Shown here one piece after another: positions 10,016 to 18,743 of a DNA stretch of 64,000 nt. The position numbers and the translations under genes were made by a program. The notes under the pieces are model-generated. The model was not told the origin of the DNA and did not search any database. It saw only the letters and a list, made by a program, of their open reading frames with translations. The first letter of the stretch is position 1, and every line of letters starts with the position of its first letter. The DNA is from an uncultured Lachnospiraceae bacterium (lineage in GTDB: Bacteria; Bacillota; Clostridia; Lachnospirales; Lachnospiraceae), in assembly GCA_910584325.1 (NCBI GenBank), contig CAJTZH010000001.1:62001-126000 (forward strand), given 5' to 3'.

Positions 10016-11347
10016 TTAATTCTTCCCTACACCTATCTGATAATATTCAAATCCCATCTCATTCAACCTGCTTTCATCATATTGATTTCTTCCATCAAAA
10101 ATAATCGGATTTTTAAGTCTCTTCTTAATTTCAGTAAAATCCGGTGCCTTAAATTCCTTCCACTCAGTTACCAAAATCATTGCATCAGAATCAACCAACG
10201 TGGTATATTTGCTTTCACAATACTCTACACTATTATTTCCTTTAAGATAACACTTTTTTGCTTCTTTTACAGCCTTAGGGTCATATGCCTTAACTTTTGC
10301 ACCTCGCTCTGTCAACTCGTTTATTATGGTAATCGCTGCTGCTTGGCGCATATCATCTGTGTCTGGCTTAAATGCCAATCCCCATACACCAAAAGTCATT
10401 CCTGTTAAGTCTTCTCCAAATCTTGCAATTACCTTTTTCGGAATAATTTTCTTCTGCTCATCATTAACCGCTTCTACCGCATTTAATATTTTTGTTTCAT
10501 ATCCAAAATCTTTGCTCGTCTTAATTAACGCCTGAACATCTTTAGGGAAGCAGCTTCCCCCATATCCACATCCTGCATAAATAAAATGAAATCCAATTCT
10601 CTTATCACTGCCTATACCCATTCTGACTTTATTCACATCTGCACCGACACATTCACAGATATTTGATATCTCATTCATGAAAGAAATTTTGGTTGCTAAC
10701 ATCGCATTTGCAGTATATTTCGTCATTTCTGCACTTGCTATATCCATATATATAATTGTTTCAGTATTGCGTACTAATGGTAAATACAACTCTTTCATTA
10801 TCTTAGCCGCTTTATCATTATCTGTACCAATGACAATCCTATCAGGTCTTGAGCAATCTGAAACCGCCGTACCTTCCTTTAAAAATTCTGGATTGGAAAT
10901 CACATCAAATGTTAAATCACTTTTTCTATTATCTAATTCTTTTTGAATTTCTTCACGCACTTTCTTAGCCGTTCCAACTGGAACCGTTGATTTATCAATA
11001 ATATACATATGATGAATCATATATTTGCCAATACTTTTCGCAACACCAAGCACATACTGTAAATCGGCACTTCCATCTTCCCCCATAGGTGTACCAACTG
11101 CAATAAAGCAAATGTTTGAAACCGATAACGCCTCTTCAATATCAATTGTAAATTTTAATCTTCCCGCTTCATAATTATTTTTTACCATACCTTCAAGTCC
11201 AGGTTCATAAATCGGTATTATTCCATTCTTTAAATCGCTGATTTTTTTTTCATCAACATCCACACAATACACATCATTACCATAATCTGCAAGGCATGTC
11301 CCTGTAACTAACCCAACATAGCCTGTCCCAACAACTGCTATTTTCAT
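10016..11347 (-). CDS. ugd: UDP-glucose 6-dehydrogenase
   Basis: Oxidises UDP-glucose to UDP-glucuronate with two NAD+. The 443-residue protein has the N-terminal NAD motif GTGYVGLVTG (7-16), the catalytic cysteine in YGGSCFPKD (near residue 260), the central helix motif EMTKYTANAML and the C-terminal UDP-binding region with WGLAFKPDTDDMR. The ATG follows an AGGAG site. It feeds the decarboxylase gene immediately downstream. The gene is AT-rich like its neighbours. No missing residues were noticed. Confidence 0.96.
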   Translation of the reverse strand: MKIAVVGTGYVGLVTGTCLADYGNDVYCVDVDEKKISDLKNGIIPIYEPGLEGMVKNNYEAGRLKFTIDIEEALSVSNICFIAVGTPMGEDGSADLQYVLGVAKSIGKYMIHHMYIIDKSTVPVGTAKKVREEIQKELDNRKSDLTFDVISNPEFLKEGTAVSDCSRPDRIVIGTDNDKAAKIMKELYLPLVRNTETIIYMDIASAEMTKYTANAMLATKISFMNEISNICECVGADVNKVRMGIGSDKRIGFHFIYAGCGYGGSCFPKDVQALIKTSKDFGYETKILNAVEAVNDEQKKIIPKKVIARFGEDLTGMTFGVWGLAFKPDTDDMRQAAAITIINELTERGAKVKAYDPKAVKEAKKCYLKGNNSVEYCESKYTTLVDSDAMILVTEWKEFKAPDFTEIKKRLKNPIIFDGRNQYDESRLNEMGFEYYQIGVGKN

Positions 11348-11364
11348 ATTCTATATCTCCTGTT

Positions 11365-11784
11365 TTAATTCTTATAAATTACAAACTTTCTTATTAAAAA
11401 GTTCCAAATAAATACAATCCCTGTGGCAACAACCTTGGCACAAGTCATTAACAGATCTGACCTCATCCCCAAAACCGATACAAAAATGTACATTAACCCC
11501 ATATTAAAAACAAGACCTATCGCACTAACTCCAAAAATGGCTATTATCTCTTTAAAAACTTTCCCTTTAAATGTTTTATTATCCCTAAAAGTAAATATTT
11601 TGCCTAAAACCATATTAGCCGTCGTTGAAAACACAAAAGCAAGCACAGTAGCCAACATATAGTCAAAACTTACCACCGTTGCAAATAACCAAAACATAAT
11701 CCATTCAACTACTGCTGCAATACCACCAACAAAAAAATAGGAAATAAACTGCTTTAGGTTTTCCCCCGAAAGTAATTTTATCAT
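11365..11784 (-). CDS. GtrA-like four-helix membrane protein (PF04138), second copy
   Basis: A 139-residue protein with four hydrophobic helices and the family end motif WNFLIRKFVIY. Its ATG overlaps the stop of the GT2 gene at 11781 (ATGA), so the two are translationally coupled, the standard GtrB-GtrA pair. Predicted role: moving a polyprenyl-phosphate sugar across the membrane for GT-C enzymes such as those at 12709-15987. It differs in sequence from the GtrA at 1149-1553, so the operon carries two separate pairs. Confidence 0.87.
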   Translation of the reverse strand: MIKLLSGENLKQFISYFFVGGIAAVVEWIMFWLFATVVSFDYMLATVLAFVFSTTANMVLGKIFTFRDNKTFKGKVFKEIIAIFGVSAIGLVFNMGLMYIFVSVLGMRSDLLMTCAKVVATGIVFIWNFLIRKFVIYKN

Positions 11785-12467
11785 TTTCTATATCTCCAAA
11801 TACAGTAAATTGCCCTTAATCCATCCTTAAAACCTATTTTCTTTCCTTCTTCATTTGTTCTTGGATAATAAGAAATCGGCACTTCCATAACTCGAACTTT
11901 CAATCTGGCAACTTTTGCAGTGATTTCCGGCTCAAATCCAAACCTCTGTTCTTGAATATCCACTGATTGTATTATCTCACGCTTAAATGCCTTATAACAT
12001 GTCTCCATGTCAGTAAGCCTCAAATGCGTAAAAATATTCGACAATTTAGTTAAGAATAAATTTGCCATTCTATTTGCAAAATATCCTTTCCTTTTTTGAC
12101 CTAAAAACCTCGAACCATACACAACATCTGCCTCATTATTAAATATTGGATTTACCACCTTTGGATATTCATTAGGGTCATATTCCAAATCAGCATCCTG
12201 TATAATGACAACATCACCTGTAGCAGCCTTAAATCCCGTTCTTAATGCTGCCCCCTTACCACCATTTACATCATGGTAAATTATTTTACTTACTAATGGC
12301 TTAACCTGATTTTCAAGAATTTCTCTTGTCCCATCTTTAGACATATCATCAACAACAATGATTTCCTTATTTTCAATGGGTGATTCCAAGACCCTCTTCA
12401 CTAGATTCAAAATATTATCCTTTTCATTATAACATGGTATTACAATCGATAAAACTTTTGTATTCAT
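11781..12467 (-). CDS. GtrB/DPM1-like GT2, second copy
   Basis: Glycosyltransferase family 2 of 228 residues, without the C-terminal helices of the copy at 2924. Motifs: VIPCYNEKDN, VVDDMSKDGT, and the metal site IQDADLEYDPNEYP. Start at ATG 12467 with GGAG 6 bases upstream; an upstream in-frame start lacks a site. It probably makes a polyprenyl-phosphate hexose. The gene is coupled to the GtrA gene and is preceded by its own candidate promoter (12498-12525), so the GtrB-GtrA-ugd-uxs group may be transcribed partly on its own. Confidence 0.9.
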   Translation of the reverse strand: MNTKVLSIVIPCYNEKDNILNLVKRVLESPIENKEIIVVDDMSKDGTREILENQVKPLVSKIIYHDVNGGKGAALRTGFKAATGDVVIIQDADLEYDPNEYPKVVNPIFNNEADVVYGSRFLGQKRKGYFANRMANLFLTKLSNIFTHLRLTDMETCYKAFKREIIQSVDIQEQRFGFEPEITAKVARLKVRVMEVPISYYPRTNEEGKKIGFKDGLRAIYCIWRYRK

Positions 12468-12497
12468 ATTATTCTCCACATTCTATTTAATATCTTC

Positions 12498-12525
12498 ATT
12501 ATAATCTATTGACCTATTTTTGCAA
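12498..12525 (-). promoter_or_regulatory. Candidate internal sigma-A promoter before the second GtrB gene
   Basis: On the minus strand TTGCAA (12520-12525), a 16-base spacer and TATAAT (12498-12503). The -10 is perfect and the -35 matches 4 of 6. It lies between the frameshifted GT-C gene and the GT2 start, about 30 bases from that start. Confidence 0.5.
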
Positions 12526-12542
12526 CCTTTTTCTCGAATTAT

Positions 12543-12737
12543 TTATTTTCTCCCATCCCAGTTTGTATATATGGGAGACCTAATTATTACATACTCTTCA
12601 TACAGATACTGAATAACATTTCTATTATCCGTATTTTTAAACTCTGCTATACATAACCCATTTTCAAATCTAAGCCATAAAACTTCTTCCCGTATAGTAT
12701 TCCGTTCATTAAGAAAAACATAAGTATTCCTGTCTAT
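12543..12737 (-). pseudogene. Out-of-frame C-terminus of the GT-C-like gene
   Basis: Directly downstream of the stop at 12709 another frame stays open to TAA at 12543-12545 and encodes a plausible protein tail (it includes NERNTIREEVLWLRFENG and ends IYTNWDGRK). It joins the upstream gene without a gap if the run of six G at 12739-12744 had five or eight. The region therefore is the displaced last ~65 residues of the protein at 12709-14067, not an independent gene: it has no start codon or ribosome binding site. Confidence 0.75.
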
Positions 12738-14067
12738 ACCCCCCGGCCCATGCCATTACATCTCCATCATACAATGCCTGCAATGCAAGAGAGTGTGTCG
12801 AATTAGGCACTATAGCAAAATTACACCCGTTCTCAATCATGGCATTATACTCCTGCTGCACAAGACTCTTTATTTCCTGAACAGAAATAATAACGTTCAA
12901 ATTAGATGTTTTAAACTCGCTCTCTCGTCTCTTATAGTCAACATATTTTATAAATGCTGACATAAATACAGCTATTATTGCAAGTATAGAAACAATCTTT
13001 CTTACTTGCCTATTTGTTAAATACATTTCCATCTTCTTTTCAATTGATTCAAGTTTCGAGAGATATAGAGCCAATGCAATATTATACGGCACAAACAAAA
13101 ACATTCTTGTAGCTGACCATAAAACACAATCATGCTCACCGACTTTTGAAAATCCCAACGTTAAAAACAATCCTCCTATTGTTGAAATAACAGTAAGAGC
13201 AGAACCAACATTATCTGTTATAATCAAAAATACAATCAAGGCAATACATAAAACCAAGAACACCCATGCATTTTCAAACAATATCAAATTAGAAAAATAT
13301 GTGGTAAACTCATGTATCCTGTTGATAAACAAATCAAAATCAAAGGAAAGTTCCGGCTTTCCCCATACTAAGAATTCCGGCCTTATTTCATAGAAAAGCA
13401 TACATAATTTATTAACGCCGATCCCTGCCACTATTCCGATTAATGCCCATAAATGCTGCAAAAGATTTTTCCTATTCCACAAAATACAAATCAGCACGGG
13501 TAATATAATACATATAGCTGTTTCAGACATCACGACACCAATGATTGAAAGAAATCCACCTAATATTTGTCTTCGCTTTTTATTACTTTTAATACACATT
13601 AATAATCCAGCCACTGTAAAACAGTATCCCGGCATAAATGTTCTTGGTATAGATGTCAAAACGTCCATGTCTACAGAATAGAGCAAAAGAACCAAAAGTA
13701 TCATCCAACCTTGAAAATACTTCTTTTCCGTAAAACAATACCTCATTATCACTGCAAAGGGAGTAATACCAATAATAAATGAGGAAATTGGCAATGCTAT
13801 GTTTAATGGGACCTTGCAAATATATATAGGAACTGCCACCAGTGATTCCAACATTGAACCATAATTCTGTCCCAGCCACATAGGCTCTCTAATCTGTCCA
13901 TGGGAAAACAAAACAGTTCCAAGCCACATGACAATTTGATCTTCATCGGTATAAATAAAATTATATATGCATAAAAAGAAAATACGTCCACCCAAGTATA
14001 GACTACATCCTAGCAATAACAATAATTTTATTTTGCTCATTTTCTTAATTGATTCAATTCCTCCCAT
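12709..14067 (-). CDS. GT-C-like polytopic membrane protein, frameshifted at a G run
   Basis: Membrane protein with about 10 hydrophobic helices and an early external acidic loop (YTDEDQIVMW) typical of GT-C transferases, followed by GQIREPMWLGQNYGSMLES. The ATG at 14067 has AGGAG about 10 bases upstream. In the frame shown it stops at 12709 after WAGGYRQEYLCFS, but a one-base change in the GGGGGG at 12739-12744 gives a 507-residue protein ending at 12543. The cause could be phase variation, decay or a sequencing error. Substrate unknown; the nearby GtrB-GtrA pair suggests a polyprenyl-phosphate sugar donor. Confidence 0.7.
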   Translation of the reverse strand: MGGIESIKKMSKIKLLLLLGCSLYLGGRIFFLCIYNFIYTDEDQIVMWLGTVLFSHGQIREPMWLGQNYGSMLESLVAVPIYICKVPLNIALPISSFIIGITPFAVIMRYCFTEKKYFQGWMILLVLLLYSVDMDVLTSIPRTFMPGYCFTVAGLLMCIKSNKKRRQILGGFLSIIGVVMSETAICIILPVLICILWNRKNLLQHLWALIGIVAGIGVNKLCMLFYEIRPEFLVWGKPELSFDFDLFINRIHEFTTYFSNLILFENAWVFLVLCIALIVFLIITDNVGSALTVISTIGGLFLTLGFSKVGEHDCVLWSATRMFLFVPYNIALALYLSKLESIEKKMEMYLTNRQVRKIVSILAIIAVFMSAFIKYVDYKRRESEFKTSNLNVIISVQEIKSLVQQEYNAMIENGCNFAIVPNSTHSLALQALYDGDVMAWAGGYRQEYLCFS

Positions 14068-14109
14068 TTTCAAATTTCTCCTATTCTTTTGTTGCACAAC
14101 TAAAATTTT

Positions 14110-14349
14110 TTATTTACTAACACCATTCAAGTATTGTCGAAAGTCACTATCCCACAATGTCTTAAATGACAAATCATGGTTTACAAAAACTGCCGGCAAA
14201 TACGAAAAATATGTTGCTCCGTCTGCATCTATATATGCTTTTTTAATGCCACCACAAAATAGAAGACTCATCATTCCTGATCATATAAAAATGACTATAA
14301 TTCCTACACCTAATTTTTTCGTTCCCTTGTCTTCCTTGATTTCTACCTG
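14110..14349 (-). pseudogene. N-terminal remnant of a polysaccharide membrane protein
   Basis: Between two GT-C-like genes a broken reading frame encodes a start-less hydrophobic piece (LGVGIIVIFI), a stop, and then a stretch containing DADGATYFSYLPAVFVNHDL, ending at a TAA at 14110-14112. That block resembles the first helix and external loop of bacterial GT-C-like membrane proteins. The rest of such a protein (some 400-500 residues) is missing, so this is a deletion relic left at the junction of two genes. Confidence 0.55.
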
Positions 14350-15987
14350 TTAATTCCATTTAATCCACTCATTTTCTGCCATGTTATACGCATAAACATT
14401 TGTTAATTCATAGTGTGAAATCCATACATTAATTTCATTAAAATATACATCTTTATCAAAGACATTATAAATGCCTCCCCAACCAGATGGAAAATTTCCA
14501 GAATATCCATTTATGCATTTCAAATCAAACTTTTCCGCTATGCTCCATGATAGTGTCTGAACATTGGTACTATTTGTCTCACTGCCTTCATATATAATAA
14601 ACATTACTTCACAATCTTCCGGAGGCTCTTTTATTCCTGCCTCAAAATTCAACGATTCTTCTGCGCTCCAATAGGTTCCCACACCATTTTTATCATAATT
14701 GGAAATAATCACTAATAAAATTAGCAGCAAATACCATAACGTTCTCATTTTTTTCTCTTTTAAAAAAATTTCTGAGACATATGAAAGCACAAGACTCACC
14801 GGAAAAATCATAAAAAAGAAAACTCTTCCCAATGCTCTCATAGCGGTAGCTCCCGGTAATATTTTACAAAAAATCTCCCAAATCATATGACCATTAACTT
14901 GGATAAAAAGTAAATACAATATAATTGTACTAATAGAAATTGTTTTATAAAAATTATTGTAATAATCCTTTTTATTATCTTTTATCAATTTTAACAATCC
15001 AACTAAAAACAGAATAACAACAACAATGGGAAATCCCAAAATTAATTCATTATTATTATTTTTAAATATACTAATATTTTTCATCAAAGAACCCATTATT
15101 AAATTGCTCTTCGAAACAGAAAAAATATCATAAAAATGAGGAGTCCATTGTAACACATTATCTAAATCGTATCCCCCTGTTGCTTTTAATGTTGGTAAAT
15201 ATATTTTTAAGAAAGGAATACTAAATAAAATTATCACTAATATATAGCTAACAATTTCTATTCTGTTTTTACATAAATATGTTCTAAGCTGTAATGTCAA
15301 ACTTCTTTTTTCTTTATATAAACAAAAATATGTTATAAAGTTTATTATAAAAAATAGTACAAGGAAATACGTCAGATAAAAACTTGAATATAACAACAGT
15401 AAAATATTTAAAATTGCCAAGTAACCGCTAAATATTCTTTTTTTCTTATTTTCATTAAACATATTTTCAAAATAAGACAATAAAAAAATTAATATAACCG
15501 GCAAAAGACCAATAAAACCAAATTGAACATGTCCTAAAATTGATATATACGATGCAGCACAAGAAAAACTAATCGCTCCTATTGCTGTTGCTCCTAAACT
15601 CAGTTTCAATTTTCTTTTCAACAAATAAATTATTGAAATTGTTCCAATCATATGAAAGAAGACAATAGACAGATTAAATGAACTGTACATATTAATTCCG
15701 ATAGTTCTCAATACAGAAAATGGAACCGCATATCCTAACAGCATGTCAGAATATGAAATTGTACCTGCTATTGGATAAAAAGCTTTCAAATCGGCAAACG
15801 CTTCATTTCCCTTAAAAACCTCAAAATAATGTTCTAATATTAAACAGCAAAATCTTGCGTCACCCTTATCTCCATATAGTGCTTCCAATATTGTTCCATT
15901 CAAAACTTGTTCTTTAAAAAACAAAAATTCTATTCCCAAAAATAAAATAACCAGAAAAATTATATTTTTTATTGCCGCCTTTTTCAT
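14350..15987 (-). CDS. GT-C/YfhO-like polytopic membrane protein
   Basis: Membrane protein of 545 residues with about 12 hydrophobic helices. The first external loop has YGDKGDARFCCLILEHYF (about residues 38-55), an acidic motif seen in YfhO/GT-C relatives, and SYSDMLLGYAVPFSVL next. A short extracytoplasmic domain ends the protein (residues ~430-545). No close relation to the tandem pair at 3863-8075 is visible beyond topology. Predicted to transfer a lipid-carried sugar to extracytoplasmic glycan; this rests on fold and context only. It is AT-rich, like the left part of the operon. Confidence 0.75.
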   Translation of the reverse strand: MKKAAIKNIIFLVILFLGIEFLFFKEQVLNGTILEALYGDKGDARFCCLILEHYFEVFKGNEAFADLKAFYPIAGTISYSDMLLGYAVPFSVLRTIGINMYSSFNLSIVFFHMIGTISIIYLLKRKLKLSLGATAIGAISFSCAASYISILGHVQFGFIGLLPVILIFLLSYFENMFNENKKKRIFSGYLAILNILLLLYSSFYLTYFLVLFFIINFITYFCLYKEKRSLTLQLRTYLCKNRIEIVSYILVIILFSIPFLKIYLPTLKATGGYDLDNVLQWTPHFYDIFSVSKSNLIMGSLMKNISIFKNNNNELILGFPIVVVILFLVGLLKLIKDNKKDYYNNFYKTISISTIILYLLFIQVNGHMIWEIFCKILPGATAMRALGRVFFFMIFPVSLVLSYVSEIFLKEKKMRTLWYLLLILLVIISNYDKNGVGTYWSAEESLNFEAGIKEPPEDCEVMFIIYEGSETNSTNVQTLSWSIAEKFDLKCINGYSGNFPSGWGGIYNVFDKDVYFNEINVWISHYELTNVYAYNMAENEWIKWN

Positions 15988-16015
15988 TTATATAGTCCTC
16001 TATTTCATTATGGTT

Positions 16016-17059
16016 TTAATAAATTTGCAGAGACTTTAATTGCATAAAGAGTTTTCTTTTATCTTCACTCTCTCCATTCGATTTCGGAGAGCTTGCACAT
16101 GCCATATCGAATATTATTTCATTGTATCCTTCTTGTAGGAAAAAAGAAAAATTTATTTTCTCCTGTATTGAGCCAACATATACGATTTTTTTATTTGCTC
16201 TAATTATAAAAAAATCCTGCTCATTATTGCGAATATACCCCCCCAAACAGTTCAATACAGCTGAAACAGTATTTTTTATATCCGACCAAAACTGAATTTT
16301 TAATATCCTACCATCGCTCCAAGAAAAGGCTCCCTCATTATGAGATAATCCGGAAGTAACAAATAATTCAGCATTTCGCAACTCTGTAGAAAAATATATC
16401 CTTTTATCAACAGGAAGTTTATTTAGTCTTTTTCCGTATGAGATTCCTCCCAGAATATAATCATAATACTCCTCATATCCCTGCCATTTGCCATTTATAT
16501 TGTCATTCTCATCGAACATCTCAATACAGCAAATTCTGTCCAACCCATTAAAAATCTGCTTAATTCCCCTATCTTTTATGTGATTGATAACTAAAACATT
16601 TACATTTGACGGATATTTCTTAATCGCCTCGTTTAACCGCTCCTGCTCTTTCAGTGTTGCATTTGTTCTGATAAATAAAACAGACTTGTCCTTATCATTC
16701 AAGATATGAAGCAATCTGCAAACCCTTCTCTGCAGAATTTCCTTTACCCTTGGAAATTCTTCTTCAATAGACAGTCCCACCTGAAAAATATGTTGATAAA
16801 TATAATTCGTCCTCTTATCAACTACTCTCGAACACTCATCACATATACCATCTAAAACCAAATCCTCTAATCTGAAAAAATTCGTAAAACCATTTTCAAA
16901 ATCAGTAATAATACTATCCATATTTTCGCTAACAAGCCAATCATATGGAAAAGAACTTTCACGCAATCCTTTTCTCTTCAATTGTGTAGCAACCTGGCAT
17001 GAATGTCCGAGACTAATAATCTCATCAAAAACAATATTATTTAATTCGTCAAGCAGCAT
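16016..17059 (-). CDS. DUF1796 papain-like cysteine peptidase family protein
   Basis: Protein of 347 residues. The N-terminal 200 residues match the DUF1796 (putative papain-like cysteine peptidase) pattern: ISLGHSCQVATQLKR with the candidate nucleophile Cys near residue 20, then SSFPYDWLVS. No signal peptide or membrane helix, so it should be cytoplasmic. The last ~110 residues form a separate strand-rich part containing NCLGGYIRNNEQDFF. A run of seven G (16238-16244) encodes Leu-Gly-Gly-Tyr there. The role in glycan synthesis is unknown. The position between a GT-C gene and phosphoheptose isomerase suggests a sugar-modifying rather than a protease role, but this is inference. Confidence 0.75.
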   Translation of the reverse strand: MLLDELNNIVFDEIISLGHSCQVATQLKRKGLRESSFPYDWLVSENMDSIITDFENGFTNFFRLEDLVLDGICDECSRVVDKRTNYIYQHIFQVGLSIEEEFPRVKEILQRRVCRLLHILNDKDKSVLFIRTNATLKEQERLNEAIKKYPSNVNVLVINHIKDRGIKQIFNGLDRICCIEMFDENDNINGKWQGYEEYYDYILGGISYGKRLNKLPVDKRIYFSTELRNAELFVTSGLSHNEGAFSWSDGRILKIQFWSDIKNTVSAVLNCLGGYIRNNEQDFFIIRANKKIVYVGSIQEKINFSFFLQEGYNEIIFDMACASSPKSNGESEDKRKLFMQLKSLQIY

Positions 17060-17092
17060 ATTATCACCTCAAAAAGTAAGCTATATCTAACC

Positions 17093-17665
17093 TTATGTAA
17101 AAATTTTTTTCTCAATATATTCACACATCAAATGTACGGAAAACGTATGCACTTCTTGAATCCTTGGCGTATCATCGGATGGAACAACAAGCGCATAATC
17201 ACACATATCCTTTATTTTCCCTCCGCCTTTACCTAAAAATCCGACCACCTTAATTTTTTTTTCCTTTGCCGCCTCAATTGCTTTAATAATATTTTCCGAA
17301 TTACCGCTAGTAGAAATTGCCACAAAAACATCTCCAGCCTGTCCAATCCCTTCAATTTGTCTTGCAAATACCATATCATACCCATAATCATTACCTATGC
17401 AAGTCATAACTGACGGATCTACACACAAAGACAGAGCAGGAATACTCTTTCTTTCCATCATAAATCTACCTACAATTTCTCCCGCAAAATGCTGTGCATC
17501 AGCCGCACTCCCACCATTTCCAGCAAGTAATATTTTATTACCATTTTTAATACAGTCAACGATACACTCTGTTGCTTCTTCTACCTGCTTCATATAAACG
17601 GACTCTTTTAGCTGATTCAATAATTGAATCTTAACATTAATTAATTCGTTAATTCTATTCTGCAT
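17093..17665 (-). CDS. gmhA: Phosphoheptose isomerase (SIS domain)
   Basis: Converts sedoheptulose 7-phosphate to D-glycero-D-manno-heptose 7-phosphate, the first step of nucleotide-heptose synthesis. The 190-residue protein has the SIS signatures ILLAGNGGSAADAQHFAGE (about 45-63, with the His-Phe-Ala-Gly-Glu metal region) and FVAISTSGNSENI; EVHTFSVHLMCEYIE closes the site. It overlaps the GT9 gene by 11 bases. The heptose kinase, phosphatase and nucleotidyltransferase are not in this window, so the pathway must be completed elsewhere if heptose is used. Confidence 0.92.
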   Translation of the reverse strand: MQNRINELINVKIQLLNQLKESVYMKQVEEATECIVDCIKNGNKILLAGNGGSAADAQHFAGEIVGRFMMERKSIPALSLCVDPSVMTCIGNDYGYDMVFARQIEGIGQAGDVFVAISTSGNSENIIKAIEAAKEKKIKVVGFLGKGGGKIKDMCDYALVVPSDDTPRIQEVHTFSVHLMCEYIEKKIFT

Positions 17666-18743
17666 ACATCCTCCTAAAATCGCCTTCTAAAACCTCTATA
17701 GCTGTCTTAAATACTTCTTTTTCATCAATTAATTTCATACACTTATTATTCAAACACTTTGGCTCCTCACCCGGTTGGAACTGTGGGCATGGACTACAGG
17801 CGAATTCCTTACGAATAATAATATTATCTTCCCCCACCGGATAAAACCATTCCGGACTCGGTCCAAACATTGCTATTATAGGCACTCCTGCTGTAGAAGC
17901 AACGTGCATTGGTCCGCCATCATTACACACTACCAGTCGTGCTTTTAAACAAAGTGCCGAAAGCTGCTGTAATGTCGTTTTACCACCTGCATCTATAACC
18001 TTCTCGCCGCAATATTCTTTTATATTGGCAATAACATCTTTTTCCGCATTTCCGCCAACCAAAACAATCTTATAAGTCGGATTATACATACTTAAATCTT
18101 CGCATAACCTCGTGTAATTTTCCCACGGCCACCAATTCAGGAACCAACCACCCCCAGGACATATAACAACTACCTTATCAAAACAGGTAACATTATTGTC
18201 CTGTAAAAACCTGTCTGCCCACTCTAAGTCCGCCTCATCAGGAAACAATTCCGTTTTTATTCTAAATGGCCGTACAACATCTATTAATTCTAAAAACGCA
18301 AAGTTCTTATCTGCTGCATGAACGGTTCCCGGATTTGGAATTGAATAATCCAAAAGCTCCGGATATGGAGAATCAGAAGAAAACGCAATATTAAATTTCG
18401 CCCCTGTCATTTTCTGAATAATCACATTTTCATGGTCTTCCCTAAGACTGATAGAGACATCAAACTGCTGCCTCCTCACCTCCAGCAGCGTATTAAAATC
18501 AACCAATTTCGTAAATATGGTATTATCCTTACTGCGGTCAAACATATCCGGATTATAAACAAAAACTTCATCCACATAAGGATTTTTTAAGAGAACCAAT
18601 TTGCCCTTTGAACTACACAATACCCCCAGCCGGCAGTTCGGATACTTTTCTTTCACAGCCTGAAATACCGGTGTAGCCAATATCATATCTCCAATATGGT
18701 CCAATTTTACAAATAATATAGAGTTGATTTCAAAATCTTTCAT
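17655..18743 (-). CDS. GT9 glycosyltransferase (heptosyltransferase-like)
   Basis: GT-B enzyme of 362 residues of family 9. Motifs: FVKLDHIGDMILATP (11-25), the C-terminal domain CPGGGWFLNWWP and LVVCNDGGPMHVASTAGVPIIAMFG (nucleotide-binding region), and a late cysteine cluster CSPCPQFQPG...CLNNKCM. It is coupled on both sides: its start overlaps the stop of the 316-residue gene (ATGA) and its end overlaps gmhA. The pairing with gmhA supports transfer of a heptose from an ADP- or GDP-heptose donor. Cytoplasmic, membrane-associated. Confidence 0.9.
   Translation of the reverse strand: MKDFEINSILFVKLDHIGDMILATPVFQAVKEKYPNCRLGVLCSSKGKLVLLKNPYVDEVFVYNPDMFDRSKDNTIFTKLVDFNTLLEVRRQQFDVSISLREDHENVIIQKMTGAKFNIAFSSDSPYPELLDYSIPNPGTVHAADKNFAFLELIDVVRPFRIKTELFPDEADLEWADRFLQDNNVTCFDKVVVICPGGGWFLNWWPWENYTRLCEDLSMYNPTYKIVLVGGNAEKDVIANIKEYCGEKVIDAGGKTTLQQLSALCLKARLVVCNDGGPMHVASTAGVPIIAMFGPSPEWFYPVGEDNIIIRKEFACSPCPQFQPGEEPKCLNNKCMKLIDEKEVFKTAIEVLEGDFRRMYAE

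Noticed and set aside
12549..12575. Inverted repeat TCTCCCAT / ATGGGAGA as a terminator
   Set aside because: On the minus strand it is followed by AAAATAAAT and not a T run, and it lies inside the displaced C-terminal coding frame.
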